NCBI GenBank assembly: GCA_025782575.1
Contig: JALGYY010000002.1
Span: forward strand, 38,729 to 102,728
Origin: a bacterium
GTDB lineage: Bacteria > Orphanbacterota > Orphanbacteria > Orphanbacterales > Orphanbacteraceae
Length of the DNA stretch: 64,000 bases
Reading direction: 5' to 3'
The notes below the pieces were generated by a model that was not told the origin of the DNA, did not search any database, and saw nothing but the letters and a program-made list of their open reading frames with translations. Below, one piece after another: positions 32,857 through 43,023 of the stretch. The position numbers and the translations under genes are program-made. Position 1 is the first letter of the stretch. Every line of letters starts with the position of its first letter.

Positions 32857-34128
32857 ATGCAACTCTTCGACAGATCCCGGCAGCTGTTTCGCGCAATCGG
32901 TCCGATTGAACTCGGGTGTTTGCTGATCATCACGATCGGTTTATTACTAACCGCGCGCCTCACTCTGGAAACGCGGGACCAGCCTTGGTTCATCGGCGTG
33001 CTCAAGATTGACGGTCCTTACTACATCACAGGGATGAACATCATTGCTGATACCGGTGATTTCCTGAACCTCGAGGAAATCTACCACTCTCCCGGATACC
33101 AGGTTTATCTCGGCGCATTGAAACGTATCTTTCCGTTTGACCGTGGTTTCTTCTTCGCCACGAAACTGCTTTCCGGCATCCTCTTTCTGTTCACTGTAAT
33201 ACTGACTATCGCGATAGGTGAGCGACATGTGCAAAAGCATTCAGGATGGGTTGCCGGCGCCATTCTGGCCATGTCGCTTAAAATGGAAGTGTATTGCAAT
33301 CTGTTGCAAGGGGAAATCCTGCAAGCATTCTCCTTCACTCTTTTGGTCTTCCTCTTGCTTACCTGGAATCCGTCTCGCCGGGGCAAGAGCGGGGCTCTTC
33401 TTCTGGTTGCCGTTTCCCTTCTCGCCGCCTCCCTTTCCTTCCAGCAAGTCCGATTCCTGCCGCTGATTCCCCTGTCGCTCATCTGTATATTCCTGAAGGC
33501 AAATCGAAATGAAAGCGAATCGGCGAGCCTCGGGCGCGCGTTCCGCGCGTCCATGCTCTTCCTCGCGCCCTGCCTGCTGTTGATCGGCTTCTGGTCCTGG
33601 CACCACTCGAAGGCAGAGGGAAAGCCCATTCTAATCGGAACAGGGTCGGAGTTCCGATTGCAGGTAGCCTACAATCCAAATGCGACGGGCGCCTCCTTTC
33701 CGTACCCGGAGATTATTGAGCCTACCGGGATGGACTTCGTCGTTTCACACCCCACCAGGGTCGCATGGCTTCTGAGGGAGCGATTCCTCTATCTCAGCAA
33801 CTGGAAGCGTGATATCTGGGATCTGGGGAATCCGGTCCACCTGCATCGGAATCTCAAGATCGAGCCGTCATCTTTTGAGATTCCGGTCCATGTAGCTGGA
33901 ACGATTCTCTTTTTTCTCGGGATCGCCTTAAGAGTCAGCAGGAAATCAACTCGAAGACCGAACAGTTCCGATTGCCTGCTCTATTCATGGATTATTGCCG
34001 TCACCCTCGCCCCGATGCTCGTCTTCGCCAGTTCCCGGTTTCTGATTCCGGCACTACCCGCTATAGCGCTCTTTCAGTCCTATGCCGCAATCGTGCTGAT
34101 TGCCTCGCTTCAGAACCGAAGCAACTGA
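32857..34128 (+). CDS. Polytopic membrane protein, GT-C glycosyltransferase-like
   Basis: A 423-residue protein with about ten hydrophobic helices. The first extracytoplasmic loop holds an acidic residue in LKIDGPYYITGMN, then a loop-helix with YHSPGYQVYLG. This layout resembles ArnT/GT39-like lipid-linked sugar transferases (GT-C fold), where an early acidic residue is catalytic. The assignment is tentative. It starts from ATG with AGGAT 6 bases upstream and sits alone between divergent and downstream genes. Confidence 0.65.
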   Translation: MQLFDRSRQLFRAIGPIELGCLLIITIGLLLTARLTLETRDQPWFIGVLKIDGPYYITGMNIIADTGDFLNLEEIYHSPGYQVYLGALKRIFPFDRGFFFATKLLSGILFLFTVILTIAIGERHVQKHSGWVAGAILAMSLKMEVYCNLLQGEILQAFSFTLLVFLLLTWNPSRRGKSGALLLVAVSLLAASLSFQQVRFLPLIPLSLICIFLKANRNESESASLGRAFRASMLFLAPCLLLIGFWSWHHSKAEGKPILIGTGSEFRLQVAYNPNATGASFPYPEIIEPTGMDFVVSHPTRVAWLLRERFLYLSNWKRDIWDLGNPVHLHRNLKIEPSSFEIPVHVAGTILFFLGIALRVSRKSTRRPNSSDCLLYSWIIAVTLAPMLVFASSRFLIPALPAIALFQSYAAIVLIASLQNRSN

Positions 34129-34242
34129 CATGGGAATTGTAACGATCATCCCATCCGTGTGACTCAATATCGGAGCCCACATAAAGGGGCTCAGGACATT
34201 TGAATCTGATACAAATCCGAATCCAGTAAAAGGAGATCGTAC

Positions 34243-34620
34243 ATGCGATTGCTGAGAAACACGCTGTCCTCTGCCCTGCTTATTCTCCCGCTCCTCGCAA
34301 TCGGCGCAGGAATCGCCACCGCTGACGACGCAGAAAAAGTGACAACAATTCACCTGGAAGAGTTCAAGGGCTATTTCGAGGTCAGCGAAACGTTGATGAA
34401 CCTCGAGCCGGGTGACTACGTATTCGAAGTAAAGAATTCGGCCGGCAAAGTGGTCGGCTTTATGGTGCAGGATCTTAAGACCAATGAAGTCCTCACCATG
34501 GGACCCATCGAAAAAGGGAAGACCAAAGAATACAAGATCTCGATTTCGGAGAACGGTTTCCGCTTTCGCTGTCCCATCAACCCGACACCCTGGTACGAGG
34601 TGAACGTAGGGGCAATGTAA
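34243..34620 (+). CDS. Small periplasmic cupredoxin-like protein
   Basis: A 125-residue exported protein: signal peptide LSSALLILPLLAIGAGIATA, then a single small beta domain (LEPGDYVFEVKNSAGKVVGF, MGPIEKGKTKEYKISI, FRFRCPINPTPWYEVNV). It follows the cupredoxin-like plan used by EfeO-type and related periplasmic proteins. The usual copper set is incomplete: only one Cys (CPINPTP) and no clear His pair, so metal binding is doubtful. AAGGAGA lies 7 bases before the ATG, and a strong hairpin follows at 34656-34684. Confidence 0.72.
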   Translation: MRLLRNTLSSALLILPLLAIGAGIATADDAEKVTTIHLEEFKGYFEVSETLMNLEPGDYVFEVKNSAGKVVGFMVQDLKTNEVLTMGPIEKGKTKEYKISISENGFRFRCPINPTPWYEVNVGAM

Positions 34621-34655
34621 GGATTTGCGACCGATATATTAGGGATGCAAGAAAT

Positions 34656-34684
34656 GAGAGACCTGCCTTTCCGGCGGGTCTCTC
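34656..34684. terminator. Bidirectional hairpin terminator between convergent genes
   Basis: A 12-bp stem (GAGAGACC and GCC with a G-T wobble between) and a 5-base loop, between the cupredoxin-like gene and the leftward esterase gene. There are no long T-runs on either side, but the stem is stable and centrally placed. Confidence 0.7.
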
Positions 34685-34711
34685 TCGTCAAAAGAATACC
34701 TTGATTCTCCC

Positions 34712-35920
34712 CTACTTCATCAGCAGGACTTTTTTGGAGTAGGTACTTTGATCAGTTGCCAGCCTCACGAAATAGACCCCGGATGCAACGCGGCCTCCTC
34801 CGGCTTTACTGCCGTCCCAAGTCCTTTCGTAGGATCCAGGATCTTCTCGACCAGTGTACAGCCTCTTGACGAGCGCTCCGCGCGGATTATAAACACTGAG
34901 ACTCACTCGCCCGGCACGGGCGATTTCATAGCGAATGACCATGGACGGGTTGAAAGGGTTCGGCGCGGTTGAAATGATCCGAAAGAGAACCGGCACGCGT
35001 TCCGAGTCGATTCCCGTCCGACTGGCAACCAGAGTATCGAGGAACCAGTCGATGCGCGCAAAGGACCAGGCGCAGTAGCTGCAACTTACATTATAGAGTG
35101 CCGGATGGGTTTGCTCTTCCATGATGTGTAGCTCACAGTAGATCTCTTCGGCGACGAGACTATCGTACATTGCTTGAGCTGTCGCTGGTAGCGACCAGGC
35201 TTCATCCTCCCCCCCACCGAGGAGCAGGAAACTGGTGCAATCGGAATCGCCCGCTCGATTGACTGGTGATGCAGCCGGGTCATCTTTGTGGGAACCGATG
35301 TAGGCGTTACCTGAAGCCGTATGGGTGACGGTCCAGTCATACACCGCCGCGGAGCTTATGACCCCATGAACTTCAGCTGTCCTTCCCCGGTAGGGACCGA
35401 AATCGGGTTGATACTCGGACAGCCCGGCTGTCAGACCGACCATCATCGCCAGATATGATCCGGCCGAGGAGCCCTGAACCACAATAAAATCCGTGTCGAA
35501 GTCGTACTCGTCGGCATGATCAATCAGCCAGTGCAGATTGTGCATGCAATCCTTGATCGCCTCAGGATGATCACCCCCTTCGGTGTGGAGGCGATACTCG
35601 GTAGATATAACGGCGAAACCCAGATCATTGTAGTGAGTGAAGAAATCGGGCTCGAAAGCGGTGTAGTCGCCGAAAATAAATCCTCCACCATGAATGGCCA
35701 TCAATACCGGGAATGGGCCGTCTCCGGACGGCACTTCAATCCGGGCCATCAAGGTCTTTGTCGGGTGGATATAGGTGGCGACATCGGTGAAGCAGAATGC
35801 CTTATCGACGCCCAGAGGATTGAAGAACACACCCAGAAGCAAGAGAGAAGGCAGGACCCGGCCTGTCCTTCTGGGAGTCGCTCTTCCAGCTATCTTGCGC
35901 GTGGAAAAGAACCGACTCAT
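34712..35920 (-). CDS. Secreted alpha/beta-hydrolase esterase (BD-FAE/HSL-like) with FlgD-Ig tail
   Basis: A 402-residue exported esterase. A signal-like segment (VLPSLLLLGVFFNPLG) precedes a hydrolase domain with H77GGG oxyanion motif, nucleophile S152 in QGSSAGS and a likely catalytic H272 in EEQTHPAL. The last ~85 residues carry a FlgD-Ig module (VSLSVYNPRGALVKRLYTGR ... RVASGVYFVRLATD ... KKVLLMK), with APNPFNPSMVIRY before it as in T9SS cargos. AAGGGGA lies 7 bases before the ATG. A candidate promoter is at 36010-36018. Confidence 0.87.
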   Translation of the reverse strand: MSRFFSTRKIAGRATPRRTGRVLPSLLLLGVFFNPLGVDKAFCFTDVATYIHPTKTLMARIEVPSGDGPFPVLMAIHGGGFIFGDYTAFEPDFFTHYNDLGFAVISTEYRLHTEGGDHPEAIKDCMHNLHWLIDHADEYDFDTDFIVVQGSSAGSYLAMMVGLTAGLSEYQPDFGPYRGRTAEVHGVISSAAVYDWTVTHTASGNAYIGSHKDDPAASPVNRAGDSDCTSFLLLGGGEDEAWSLPATAQAMYDSLVAEEIYCELHIMEEQTHPALYNVSCSYCAWSFARIDWFLDTLVASRTGIDSERVPVLFRIISTAPNPFNPSMVIRYEIARAGRVSLSVYNPRGALVKRLYTGREDPGSYERTWDGSKAGGGRVASGVYFVRLATDQSTYSKKVLLMK

Positions 35921-36245
35921 CGGAACATCCCCTTAACAGCCTGAGCCCGGAATAACCATCAGCATTGGCCGGCTTGGCCTCATGACGATCGGGACCCACG
36001 ACTGACTTTATCATATCACAACCGCCCGGACTCCCATCCAGATGATTGCAGGTCAAACGATTCTTGGTGTCCCAGATCAAGACGGATCGACTATCAGGGC
36101 CGGGCCTAAACCCATCGCGTTTGTTGCCTTTACGGCGATCATCGGAAATTATCTACCCGGACTAACAGAAGAGATCGAGATCTGGCTGGCTACAACCGAA
36201 TATCCGGCTCGCTTTCATCGGCCGTAGGCTTGCGAATCACATGTA
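35921..36245. other. Intergenic region upstream of the esterase gene
   Basis: A 325-base gap between two leftward genes. It holds the esterase promoter (36010-36018). I see no gene with coding sense, no hairpin terminator for the giant lipoprotein gene and no repeat. Confidence 0.5.
36010..36018 (-). promoter_or_regulatory. Extended -10 promoter of the secreted esterase gene
   Basis: The minus strand reads TTGTGATATGATAA: a TG dyad then TATGAT, 90 bases before the start. No -35 hexamer is clear. Confidence 0.45.
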
Positions 36246-39200
36246 TCAGAATTTGCGGGCAATCCGAAAGCCGTACACGTTTGTCGGGACGCCATCTTTG
36301 CGCGCGGCGGCAGGCAGATTGTAGTGATTGTTGTACCACGCACCTCCGCGTATCACCCGGTGGGAGCCGGAGACGGGGCCGGGCGGATCGGATTCAGGGT
36401 CTGGTCCCAGATCGCAGACATGCCAGTCATTGCACCACTCCCACTGATTTCCCGCCATGTCGTACAGGTTAGCCTCCGCCGGTCCCGGCGGATATGTACC
36501 TACAGGTGTCAAACCACCAACCAACTCGCCTGCAAGAGGAGCGTAATTCGCCAAGCTGAAATTGGGGTATGTATTACCCCACGGGTACGTCCTCTCGCCG
36601 GCGAACTGCGTGGCGTACTCCCACTCGGCGTCCGTGGGGAGTCGGTAGCCCTCGGCAGCACTCGGGTTTCCGCCGATACACACCCACGTGGAGTGGTCGT
36701 ACGCTCTTGTGAGCCCATCCTGCATGCTCAGCCAATCGCAGTAGGCGACTGCCCCGTACCAGGCGAGTGCGAGTGGAAGGTCTTCCTTGCCCGATTCAAT
36801 TGTGAAGACACCGCCGGAGAACGTAAACAGGCTACCAAGCCCCAACAGCTTTTCCGAACTCCCGTCCAGGTTGTCGTATACATCTGACGATGTGACGGTT
36901 ACGAAACCCTGGTCATACGCCCACTGAAGAGCGTCGCGGTACTCCTGAACTGTTACCTCATAATGTCCGAGATAGAAGCTGTTCGTCAGTGTTATCTTGC
37001 GCTGGTCAAAACCACAGGACGCGGAGAAGTCCCCACCCATCCAGAAATTTCCGCTCGGTATGAGAGCCATCTCTCCCACTGCCGGTCGTCCGACAGTGAG
37101 CAAGGACACCGAAACGACCTCAGGATGGCCCGTCTCCGGCGTGATAGTGATCGTACCTGAGTGAATGCCGGCGTCCAGGCCAAGCCGATACACCGACACC
37201 TCGACAATGTCCTCTTCTGTCGAAGTAGTTCCCCTAAGAGTGCTGACCTCGATCCACGGCTGATCATCCGAGATCGACCAGTCTAAAGCACCCCACACTC
37301 CATTGGTGATCGTAAGGCTCTCCCTGAATGTTCCGCTGTCGAAAAAGAGCGCGACAGGATTGACCTCGAGAGTCGGCTCCTCAACCGTCATCTGAACAAA
37401 GATTTCAGTAGAGTCCCATGCGAGTGTTCTCACTATCAGTCTTCCCGGATAGCTCCCGATCGGAAGACCGGATCGGTCAATCGTAACCGTGATCTGTTTC
37501 TCCTCAGAAGTAGCGAATCCGACTGCTGGAGAAACACTTATCCATCCATGTTCGTTCAATATCTGCCACCAGATCGCGCCGGCACCTGCATTGGTGATCG
37601 TGAATGTCTGCTCGGTAAGGAGAGCGCCGAGTAACAGGCTGTCCGTCGAAACGACTAGAAGGGGATCGCCAACCGGCCCGGACACTTCCATCGAAACAGA
37701 AACCACCTGCGGAACCCCAACACTCGGCGTAATTGTAACTGATCCTGAATACATCCCGTCACTCAGGCCGGTCCGATTCACGATAACCCTGATTGAATCT
37801 ACCTCAGTAGTCGTGCCCCCGTTTGTGGGCGATATAGTGATCCAGTCCTGGTCGTCTAAGATCGTCCAGGTGAGTGAGCTGTCCCCCCCATTGGTTATCG
37901 CGAATTTTCTTTCGGTCAGATCCGTCCCATAGACGAGACTTATCGGCGCAACTTCCAGCGATGGGCTGAGCGGCGCGGGATAAAGCATGGATACCGTGAT
38001 AGTTTGAGGATCACCGAAATCCGGCGTGATAGTAATCAATCCCGCATAGCTGCCGTAGGAAAGACCGGACCGGTCGACCGTGACAAGGGGATAGTCGTAT
38101 TCAGTGGTTGTATTTCCATTGATCGGATAGACAGTCATCCAAGGCTGGTCGTCAGAAGTCGTCCATGAAAGAGTGTCGGGACCGCCATTTGATAATCTGA
38201 AACTCAGTTTGGTCGTGCTCTCGCCGAAGGAAAGAGCAGTGGTATTAATCTGAAGGGACGGCGATACGACGGTCATTTGAACAGCTACTTCCGCAGCGTC
38301 GCCTCCATCCGCTGTCACCGTAACGGTTCCTGAGTATTCTCCAGCCGGAAGCCCGGATCGGTCTACCGTAGTGGTAACCAAGTCGTCTTCGGTAGTTGTG
38401 CTACCGCTTGTGGGGGATACTGAGATCCAATCCTGGTCATTCGAAACCGACCAGAGTAGAGTGCCGTGGCCGCCATTCTTTATCGTGAAGGCTCGCTCGA
38501 TCTGCTCAGTTCCAAAGTCAAAGCTGCTCGACAACACCATCAGAGAGGGATCTCTGGGGGTTCCCGTCTCATCTGTGCGGGCGATCCGAAATCCGTGATA
38601 GCGCTCCGCATAGTAGATGTATTCAGCGTGCCGGTTAGAGCAAAGATAGTCGCTATCCCCACCTTCGCCAAACATCCCCCCGCGCATCACTCGACTGAAG
38701 TTTTCTGTGCCATTCGGATCAGTCTCCGGATCCGTCCCAAGATCACATGTGTGCAGGTCGTTACACCACTCGTACACATTGGAGGCCATGTCGAATACGG
38801 GCGTACCGTTCACCCAGGCGGCTCCCTGCGGGGAACTTCCCACCCTTTCCGGCGATTCCGTACAAGTCACGCGAGCGCAATCGGGGCTCTCGTTCCCCCA
38901 CGGATAGATTCGTTCGCCCGCCTGCTGCGTTACATATTCCCACTCCGCGTCTGTCGGAAGGCGGTATCCGAACACCGAGTACGGAACCACCCCGTCGCCG
39001 TCGTAGTAAACCCTATTGAGCCCCTCCTGCAAGCTCAGCCAGTCACAATAGGCCGCCGCTGCAGACCAGTTTACCTTGACCACCGGATGGTTTGAATAAC
39101 CATAGTCAATGGTGAACTCCGACCCGTTAAACTTTATCCTGCCACTTCGATCATCCAAATAAATCAATGGCCTGCCGGGATTTTCCGCATTGTCCTCCAC

Positions 39201-42200
39201 ATACTCCGAGTTGACAAAAACGTACCCCTGTTCCCATGCCCACTGCACCGCATCCCGGTATTCCTGATTCGTCACCTCGTACTGCCTGAAATAGAATCTG
39301 CTTGTGAGCGTTACCTGATGCTCGTCCACACCGCAGAGAGCGATCCCGTCACCCATCATGAATGTGCCGGGGGGAACGAGAACCATGGCGCCGATCTCGG
39401 GCGGCTCAAGAGCGGTCATTGAAACATCGATCTGTTGAAGGTCTCCGACATCCGGTGTGATGGTGATCGATCCCGAGTAATCCCCGGGAGAAAGACCGGT
39501 TCGATCAATCGTAACGGTGATCGAGTCGTCTCCGGTGGTTATGCTTCCGCTTGTGGGAGACGCAGAGATCCAGGTCTTGTTATCAGAAATCGTCCAGGTG
39601 AGTGTGCCGTCGCCGCTATTCGAGATCGTAAAGGATTGCGTGGTCGTGCTGATGCCAAACGTCAGCGCGGTAGTACTGGTTTCCAGGTTCGGCGGCTTTT
39701 CGACCGTCATCTGAATAGAGATCGCCGTGGAGTCTCCATCCGGGCTCGTCACCATGACAATGCCTGCGTAATCCCCGGGAGAAAGACCGGATCGATCAAT
39801 CGTAACGGTGATCGAGTCGGCCTCGGTAGTCGTGATTCCGCTTGCCGGAGATAGAGTGAGCCAGTTCTGGTCGTTTGTAACCGACCAGGTCAGCGTTCCG
39901 CCGCCTCCATTGGTGATCGTGAAGGATTGTGTGGTTGTGCTGATCTCGAAGGCGAGTGTGGTGGTACTGATTTCCAAATTGGGTGGCCCCTCGACCGTCA
40001 TCTGAACAAAGACTTTCGTGGAGTCACTTCGAGTGGATATCACCATAACAATGCCGGAGTAGTCCCCGGGAGGAAGGCCGGTTCGATCAATCGTGACGGT
40101 GATCGAGTCGGCCTCGGTAGTCGTGCTTCCGCTTGCCGGAGATAGAGTGAGCCAGTTCTGGTCGTTTGTAACCGACCAGGTCAGCGTTCCGCCGCCTCCA
40201 TTGGTGATTGAAAAGGATTGCTCGGTAAGATCGGCGCCAAAGAAGAAACTGTCAGGAGTAACTCCCAGCGAGAACGGTTCATGGTTCACAGTCATCTGAA
40301 CAGGGATTTTCGCGGAATCACCTTCAGCCGGTCTCACCCTGACGACACCTGAGTATTCGCCGGGCGAAAGGCCGGATCGATCGATCGTAACGGTGATCAG
40401 GTCATCTTCGGTACTCGTGCTCCCGCTTGTCGGAGAGAGAGTGATCCAGGTCTGGTCGTCCAGAATCGTCCAGGCCAGTTTGCCGGCGCCTCCATTGGTA
40501 ATCGAAAAGGAATGCTCGGTACGATCTGAACTAAAATCAAGACTGCCCGGTACAACTACCAGTGAGGGCGGTTCCTCACCAACCGTCATCTGAATCAATA
40601 TCTTAACGGAGTCACTTTCTGCCGATGCTACCGCAATTACTCCCGAGTAATCTCCGGGCGACAGGCCGGATCGGTCGACCGTAACGGCAATTAAATCCTC
40701 TTCGGTGGTTGTGCCTCCACTGGTTGGTGACAGAGATATCCAGGCCTGGTCGTCTGAGATCGACCAGGTGATCGTACCCTCTCCGCCATTAGTGATCTCG
40801 AAAGACCGCTCGGAATGGTCAACACCAAAGTCAAGAGTCCCCGGTGTAACTATCATCAGTGGCGGGTCTGGTAGACCGGGCACATCCATCGAAATGTCAA
40901 CTAACTGTGGGTCCCCCACGCCCGGCGTAATGTTGACCGATCCCGCGTAGCTCCCGGCGCTCAGGCCGGACCGGTCAATCGTCACGGTAATCGTGTCATC
41001 TTCGGTGGTTGTGTTCCCGCTTGTCGGAGAGAGGGAGATCCAGGTCTGGTCGCCCGAAATTGCCCAGCTGGGTGTGCCGTCGCCAGCATTCATGATCGCA
41101 AAGTCCAGCGCGATCGTGCCGCTGTCAAAGATGAGGGCGACAGGACTGACCTCGAGACTCGGATTCTCCCCTACCGTCATCCGGACCAAGACTTCGGCAG
41201 AGTCACCGTCAGCCGGTATGACTGTCACAAGCCCCGAGTACTTCCCGGGCGAAAGGCCGGACCGGTCAATTGTTACGGTGATTGAGTCGTCTTCGGTACT
41301 TGTGTTCCCGCTTGCCGGAAAGAGGGAGATCCAGTTCTGGTCGTCCGAAATTGTCCAGGTGAGCGCGCCGTCACCACCATTGGAGATCACGAAAAATTGC
41401 TCGGTAAGGTCCGTCCCAAAGCCGAGACTGTCTTCTATAACTACCAGAAGCGGGAGTTCGGGTGATTCGGGAACGTGCATCGCAACATCGACGACCTGAG
41501 GATCCCCCACTCCCGGCGTGATCGTGATAGACCCAGAGTAGTCACCGGCGTTCAGCCCGGACCGAAGTACCGAGACCTGGATGGTATCTTCCTCTGTCAT
41601 GGTGGTCCCGCTCGCAGGGCTGACCTCGATCCACATCTGATCATCCGATACTGCCCATGTCAGCGTACCGTCGCCACCATTCGTGATCGTGAATTCAAGG
41701 GCGATCGCGCTGATGTCGAAGTCGAGCGCGACAGGATTGACATCGAGAACCGGCTCCTCAACTACCGTCATCTGAATCGAGATTTCAGCGGCGTCACCTT
41801 CGGCGGGTATTACAGTTACAACACCTGAGTAGTCCCCTGCGTCGAGCCCGGACCGGTTTATCGTCACAGTAATTGTGTCATCCTCGGTAGTGGTGCTACC
41901 ACTTGTGGGCGCGAGAGAAATCCAATCCTGGTCATTCAAAATCGACCAATCCAACGTGCCGTCGCCTCCATTTGTGATCACAAAAGACCGCTCGGAAAGG
42001 TCCGGACTAAAAGAAAGACTATCCGGTGAAACTGCCGGCATGGGTTTCGCAGGCGTGCTGTGAGTGAGGGCCTCCGCGGTATTGGAATAACCGGATGAAT
42101 TCCCTGCATCATCCAGGGCAAGGAGCCTGAAGCAATACTTCGTGTCAGGAAGCAGTTCACCTATGGACAGGCTCTCGAGTTGAGCCGCAGGCCGGGGCGC

Positions 42201-42506
42201 AATGCTATCTGTTACTACTGTAGCCAGAGAATCCCACCAATGGGCGAGTGAATCCGGTTTTGAGGAATATCGGATGTCGTATTCGGATGCCCTGCCGGAC
42301 ATGCTGTCGTCCCCGGTTGCGATCCATGTCAGAAGGATGGCCTCATGATTCTGTGCGGTGGCAGATAGGCTATAGATTTTTGCGGGAGAATTGGCGTCTA
42401 CCGACAGAGGATTGTCACCATCGTCTCCGCCAAAGACACCGCAGGCGAGGCAGAAAGCAGTGACCAACAAGAGTACTGCGACCGGAGCTGAAACCCTGAG
42501 CGGCAC
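36246..42506 (-). CDS. Giant lipoprotein: Fn3, 14 BACON-type repeats and two FGE-sulfatase domains
   Basis: A 2086-residue predicted lipoprotein (LLLVTAFCLAC). After a fibronectin-like domain (~45-150) come nine ~95-residue BACON-type Ig repeats, each with a core like FTITNGGDGTLTW, then DDQ.WI..SP.SG.TTTE and DRSGL..G.YSG. An FGE-sulfatase (SUMF1-like) domain follows, then five more BACON repeats and a second FGE domain ending FRIARKF. Formylglycine-generating enzymes use a Cys pair; the first domain shows only one Cys in that region (YLCSNRH) and the second none (RGGAWYNNH). They are therefore probably non-catalytic, perhaps ligand-binding. The GTG start has AAGGAG 5 bases upstream. It is probably a surface adhesin or carbohydrate-binding protein. 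Confidence 0.88.
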   Translation of the reverse strand: MPLRVSAPVAVLLLVTAFCLACGVFGGDDGDNPLSVDANSPAKIYSLSATAQNHEAILLTWIATGDDSMSGRASEYDIRYSSKPDSLAHWWDSLATVVTDSIAPRPAAQLESLSIGELLPDTKYCFRLLALDDAGNSSGYSNTAEALTHSTPAKPMPAVSPDSLSFSPDLSERSFVITNGGDGTLDWSILNDQDWISLAPTSGSTTTEDDTITVTINRSGLDAGDYSGVVTVIPAEGDAAEISIQMTVVEEPVLDVNPVALDFDISAIALEFTITNGGDGTLTWAVSDDQMWIEVSPASGTTMTEEDTIQVSVLRSGLNAGDYSGSITITPGVGDPQVVDVAMHVPESPELPLLVVIEDSLGFGTDLTEQFFVISNGGDGALTWTISDDQNWISLFPASGNTSTEDDSITVTIDRSGLSPGKYSGLVTVIPADGDSAEVLVRMTVGENPSLEVSPVALIFDSGTIALDFAIMNAGDGTPSWAISGDQTWISLSPTSGNTTTEDDTITVTIDRSGLSAGSYAGSVNITPGVGDPQLVDISMDVPGLPDPPLMIVTPGTLDFGVDHSERSFEITNGGEGTITWSISDDQAWISLSPTSGGTTTEEDLIAVTVDRSGLSPGDYSGVIAVASAESDSVKILIQMTVGEEPPSLVVVPGSLDFSSDRTEHSFSITNGGAGKLAWTILDDQTWITLSPTSGSTSTEDDLITVTIDRSGLSPGEYSGVVRVRPAEGDSAKIPVQMTVNHEPFSLGVTPDSFFFGADLTEQSFSITNGGGGTLTWSVTNDQNWLTLSPASGSTTTEADSITVTIDRTGLPPGDYSGIVMVISTRSDSTKVFVQMTVEGPPNLEISTTTLAFEISTTTQSFTITNGGGGTLTWSVTNDQNWLTLSPASGITTTEADSITVTIDRSGLSPGDYAGIVMVTSPDGDSTAISIQMTVEKPPNLETSTTALTFGISTTTQSFTISNSGDGTLTWTISDNKTWISASPTSGSITTGDDSITVTIDRTGLSPGDYSGSITITPDVGDLQQIDVSMTALEPPEIGAMVLVPPGTFMMGDGIALCGVDEHQVTLTSRFYFRQYEVTNQEYRDAVQWAWEQGYVFVNSEYVEDNAENPGRPLIYLDDRSGRIKFNGSEFTIDYGYSNHPVVKVNWSAAAAYCDWLSLQEGLNRVYYDGDGVVPYSVFGYRLPTDAEWEYVTQQAGERIYPWGNESPDCARVTCTESPERVGSSPQGAAWVNGTPVFDMASNVYEWCNDLHTCDLGTDPETDPNGTENFSRVMRGGMFGEGGDSDYLCSNRHAEYIYYAERYHGFRIARTDETGTPRDPSLMVLSSSFDFGTEQIERAFTIKNGGHGTLLWSVSNDQDWISVSPTSGSTTTEDDLVTTTVDRSGLPAGEYSGTVTVTADGGDAAEVAVQMTVVSPSLQINTTALSFGESTTKLSFRLSNGGPDTLSWTTSDDQPWMTVYPINGNTTTEYDYPLVTVDRSGLSYGSYAGLITITPDFGDPQTITVSMLYPAPLSPSLEVAPISLVYGTDLTERKFAITNGGDSSLTWTILDDQDWITISPTNGGTTTEVDSIRVIVNRTGLSDGMYSGSVTITPSVGVPQVVSVSMEVSGPVGDPLLVVSTDSLLLGALLTEQTFTITNAGAGAIWWQILNEHGWISVSPAVGFATSEEKQITVTIDRSGLPIGSYPGRLIVRTLAWDSTEIFVQMTVEEPTLEVNPVALFFDSGTFRESLTITNGVWGALDWSISDDQPWIEVSTLRGTTSTEEDIVEVSVYRLGLDAGIHSGTITITPETGHPEVVSVSLLTVGRPAVGEMALIPSGNFWMGGDFSASCGFDQRKITLTNSFYLGHYEVTVQEYRDALQWAYDQGFVTVTSSDVYDNLDGSSEKLLGLGSLFTFSGGVFTIESGKEDLPLALAWYGAVAYCDWLSMQDGLTRAYDHSTWVCIGGNPSAAEGYRLPTDAEWEYATQFAGERTYPWGNTYPNFSLANYAPLAGELVGGLTPVGTYPPGPAEANLYDMAGNQWEWCNDWHVCDLGPDPESDPPGPVSGSHRVIRGGAWYNNHYNLPAAARKDGVPTNVYGFRIARKF

Positions 42507-43023
42507 GGTAGCTCCTTAGCATCAAGAGAACAATTAGCGTGCAGCCGGGGAGGGATATCTCAAACATCTGTCATAAAGATTATATCACATCCGAGGGTCC
42601 CACTACCGGGAGACGGATCTACATGGGACCCGCCATCCACGCACCGATGCGCGAGGCTACCAAACCACAGCACCTTACGCTCGACCCCCTGCTCAATAAC
42701 CTACGAAGCTATACAGTGACCGTCAACCCCAGCCGGGGGCCGGCGTTCTGAATGTCCCGCTCAAAGCCATAATCGCACTCCCGACAACAAACAGTGGAGC
42801 GACACAGAGCCGATGGCGCGACAAAAGCACTGTTGAGAGATCCGAGAGAGAGACCGGGAAAAATCACCCAACCCGATCCTGGAAAGATATCGACCTGGTT
42901 CGAGAAGCTCCAGCCAACATCAGCCTGAGCCAGGCCCACGACACACTGGCTCCGGGTCCGGCAGCGGATTCCCCGATGAGATGGCCGGTGACTCGACGAA
43001 CCTGATCGGCCTCCCACCCGTAT
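42507..43023. other. Non-coding stretch with possible gene remnant
   Basis: A 517-base gap. The promoter of the giant lipoprotein lies at 42579-42587. Between about 42709 and 43017 the minus strand keeps a 102-codon open frame whose end (FERDIQNAGPRLGLTVTV) looks like a barrel C-terminus, and a second frame shows LEYGWEADQVRRVTGHLIG. Neither has a proper start, so this may be an eroded gene with frameshifts downstream of the small secreted protein. The evidence is weak. Confidence 0.3.
42579..42587 (-). promoter_or_regulatory. Promoter of the giant BACON/FGE lipoprotein
   Basis: The minus strand reads ATGTGATATAATC: TG followed by TATAAT, the best -10 consensus match among the leftward promoters. 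It lies 73 bases before the GTG start. Confidence 0.5.

Noticed and set aside
38466-39095. A 209-codon plus-strand frame inside the BACON/FGE gene
   Set aside because: Antisense to a clear FGE domain; no coding sense.
36246-42506. Many DNA-level repeats of similar length, resembling a CRISPR or satellite array
   Set aside because: The repeats are ~290-base coding units of one reading frame (BACON domains), too long and variable for CRISPR.
42507-42708. A possible promoter-like AT-rich tract as an origin of replication
   Set aside because: No DnaA-box cluster and no replication gene nearby.
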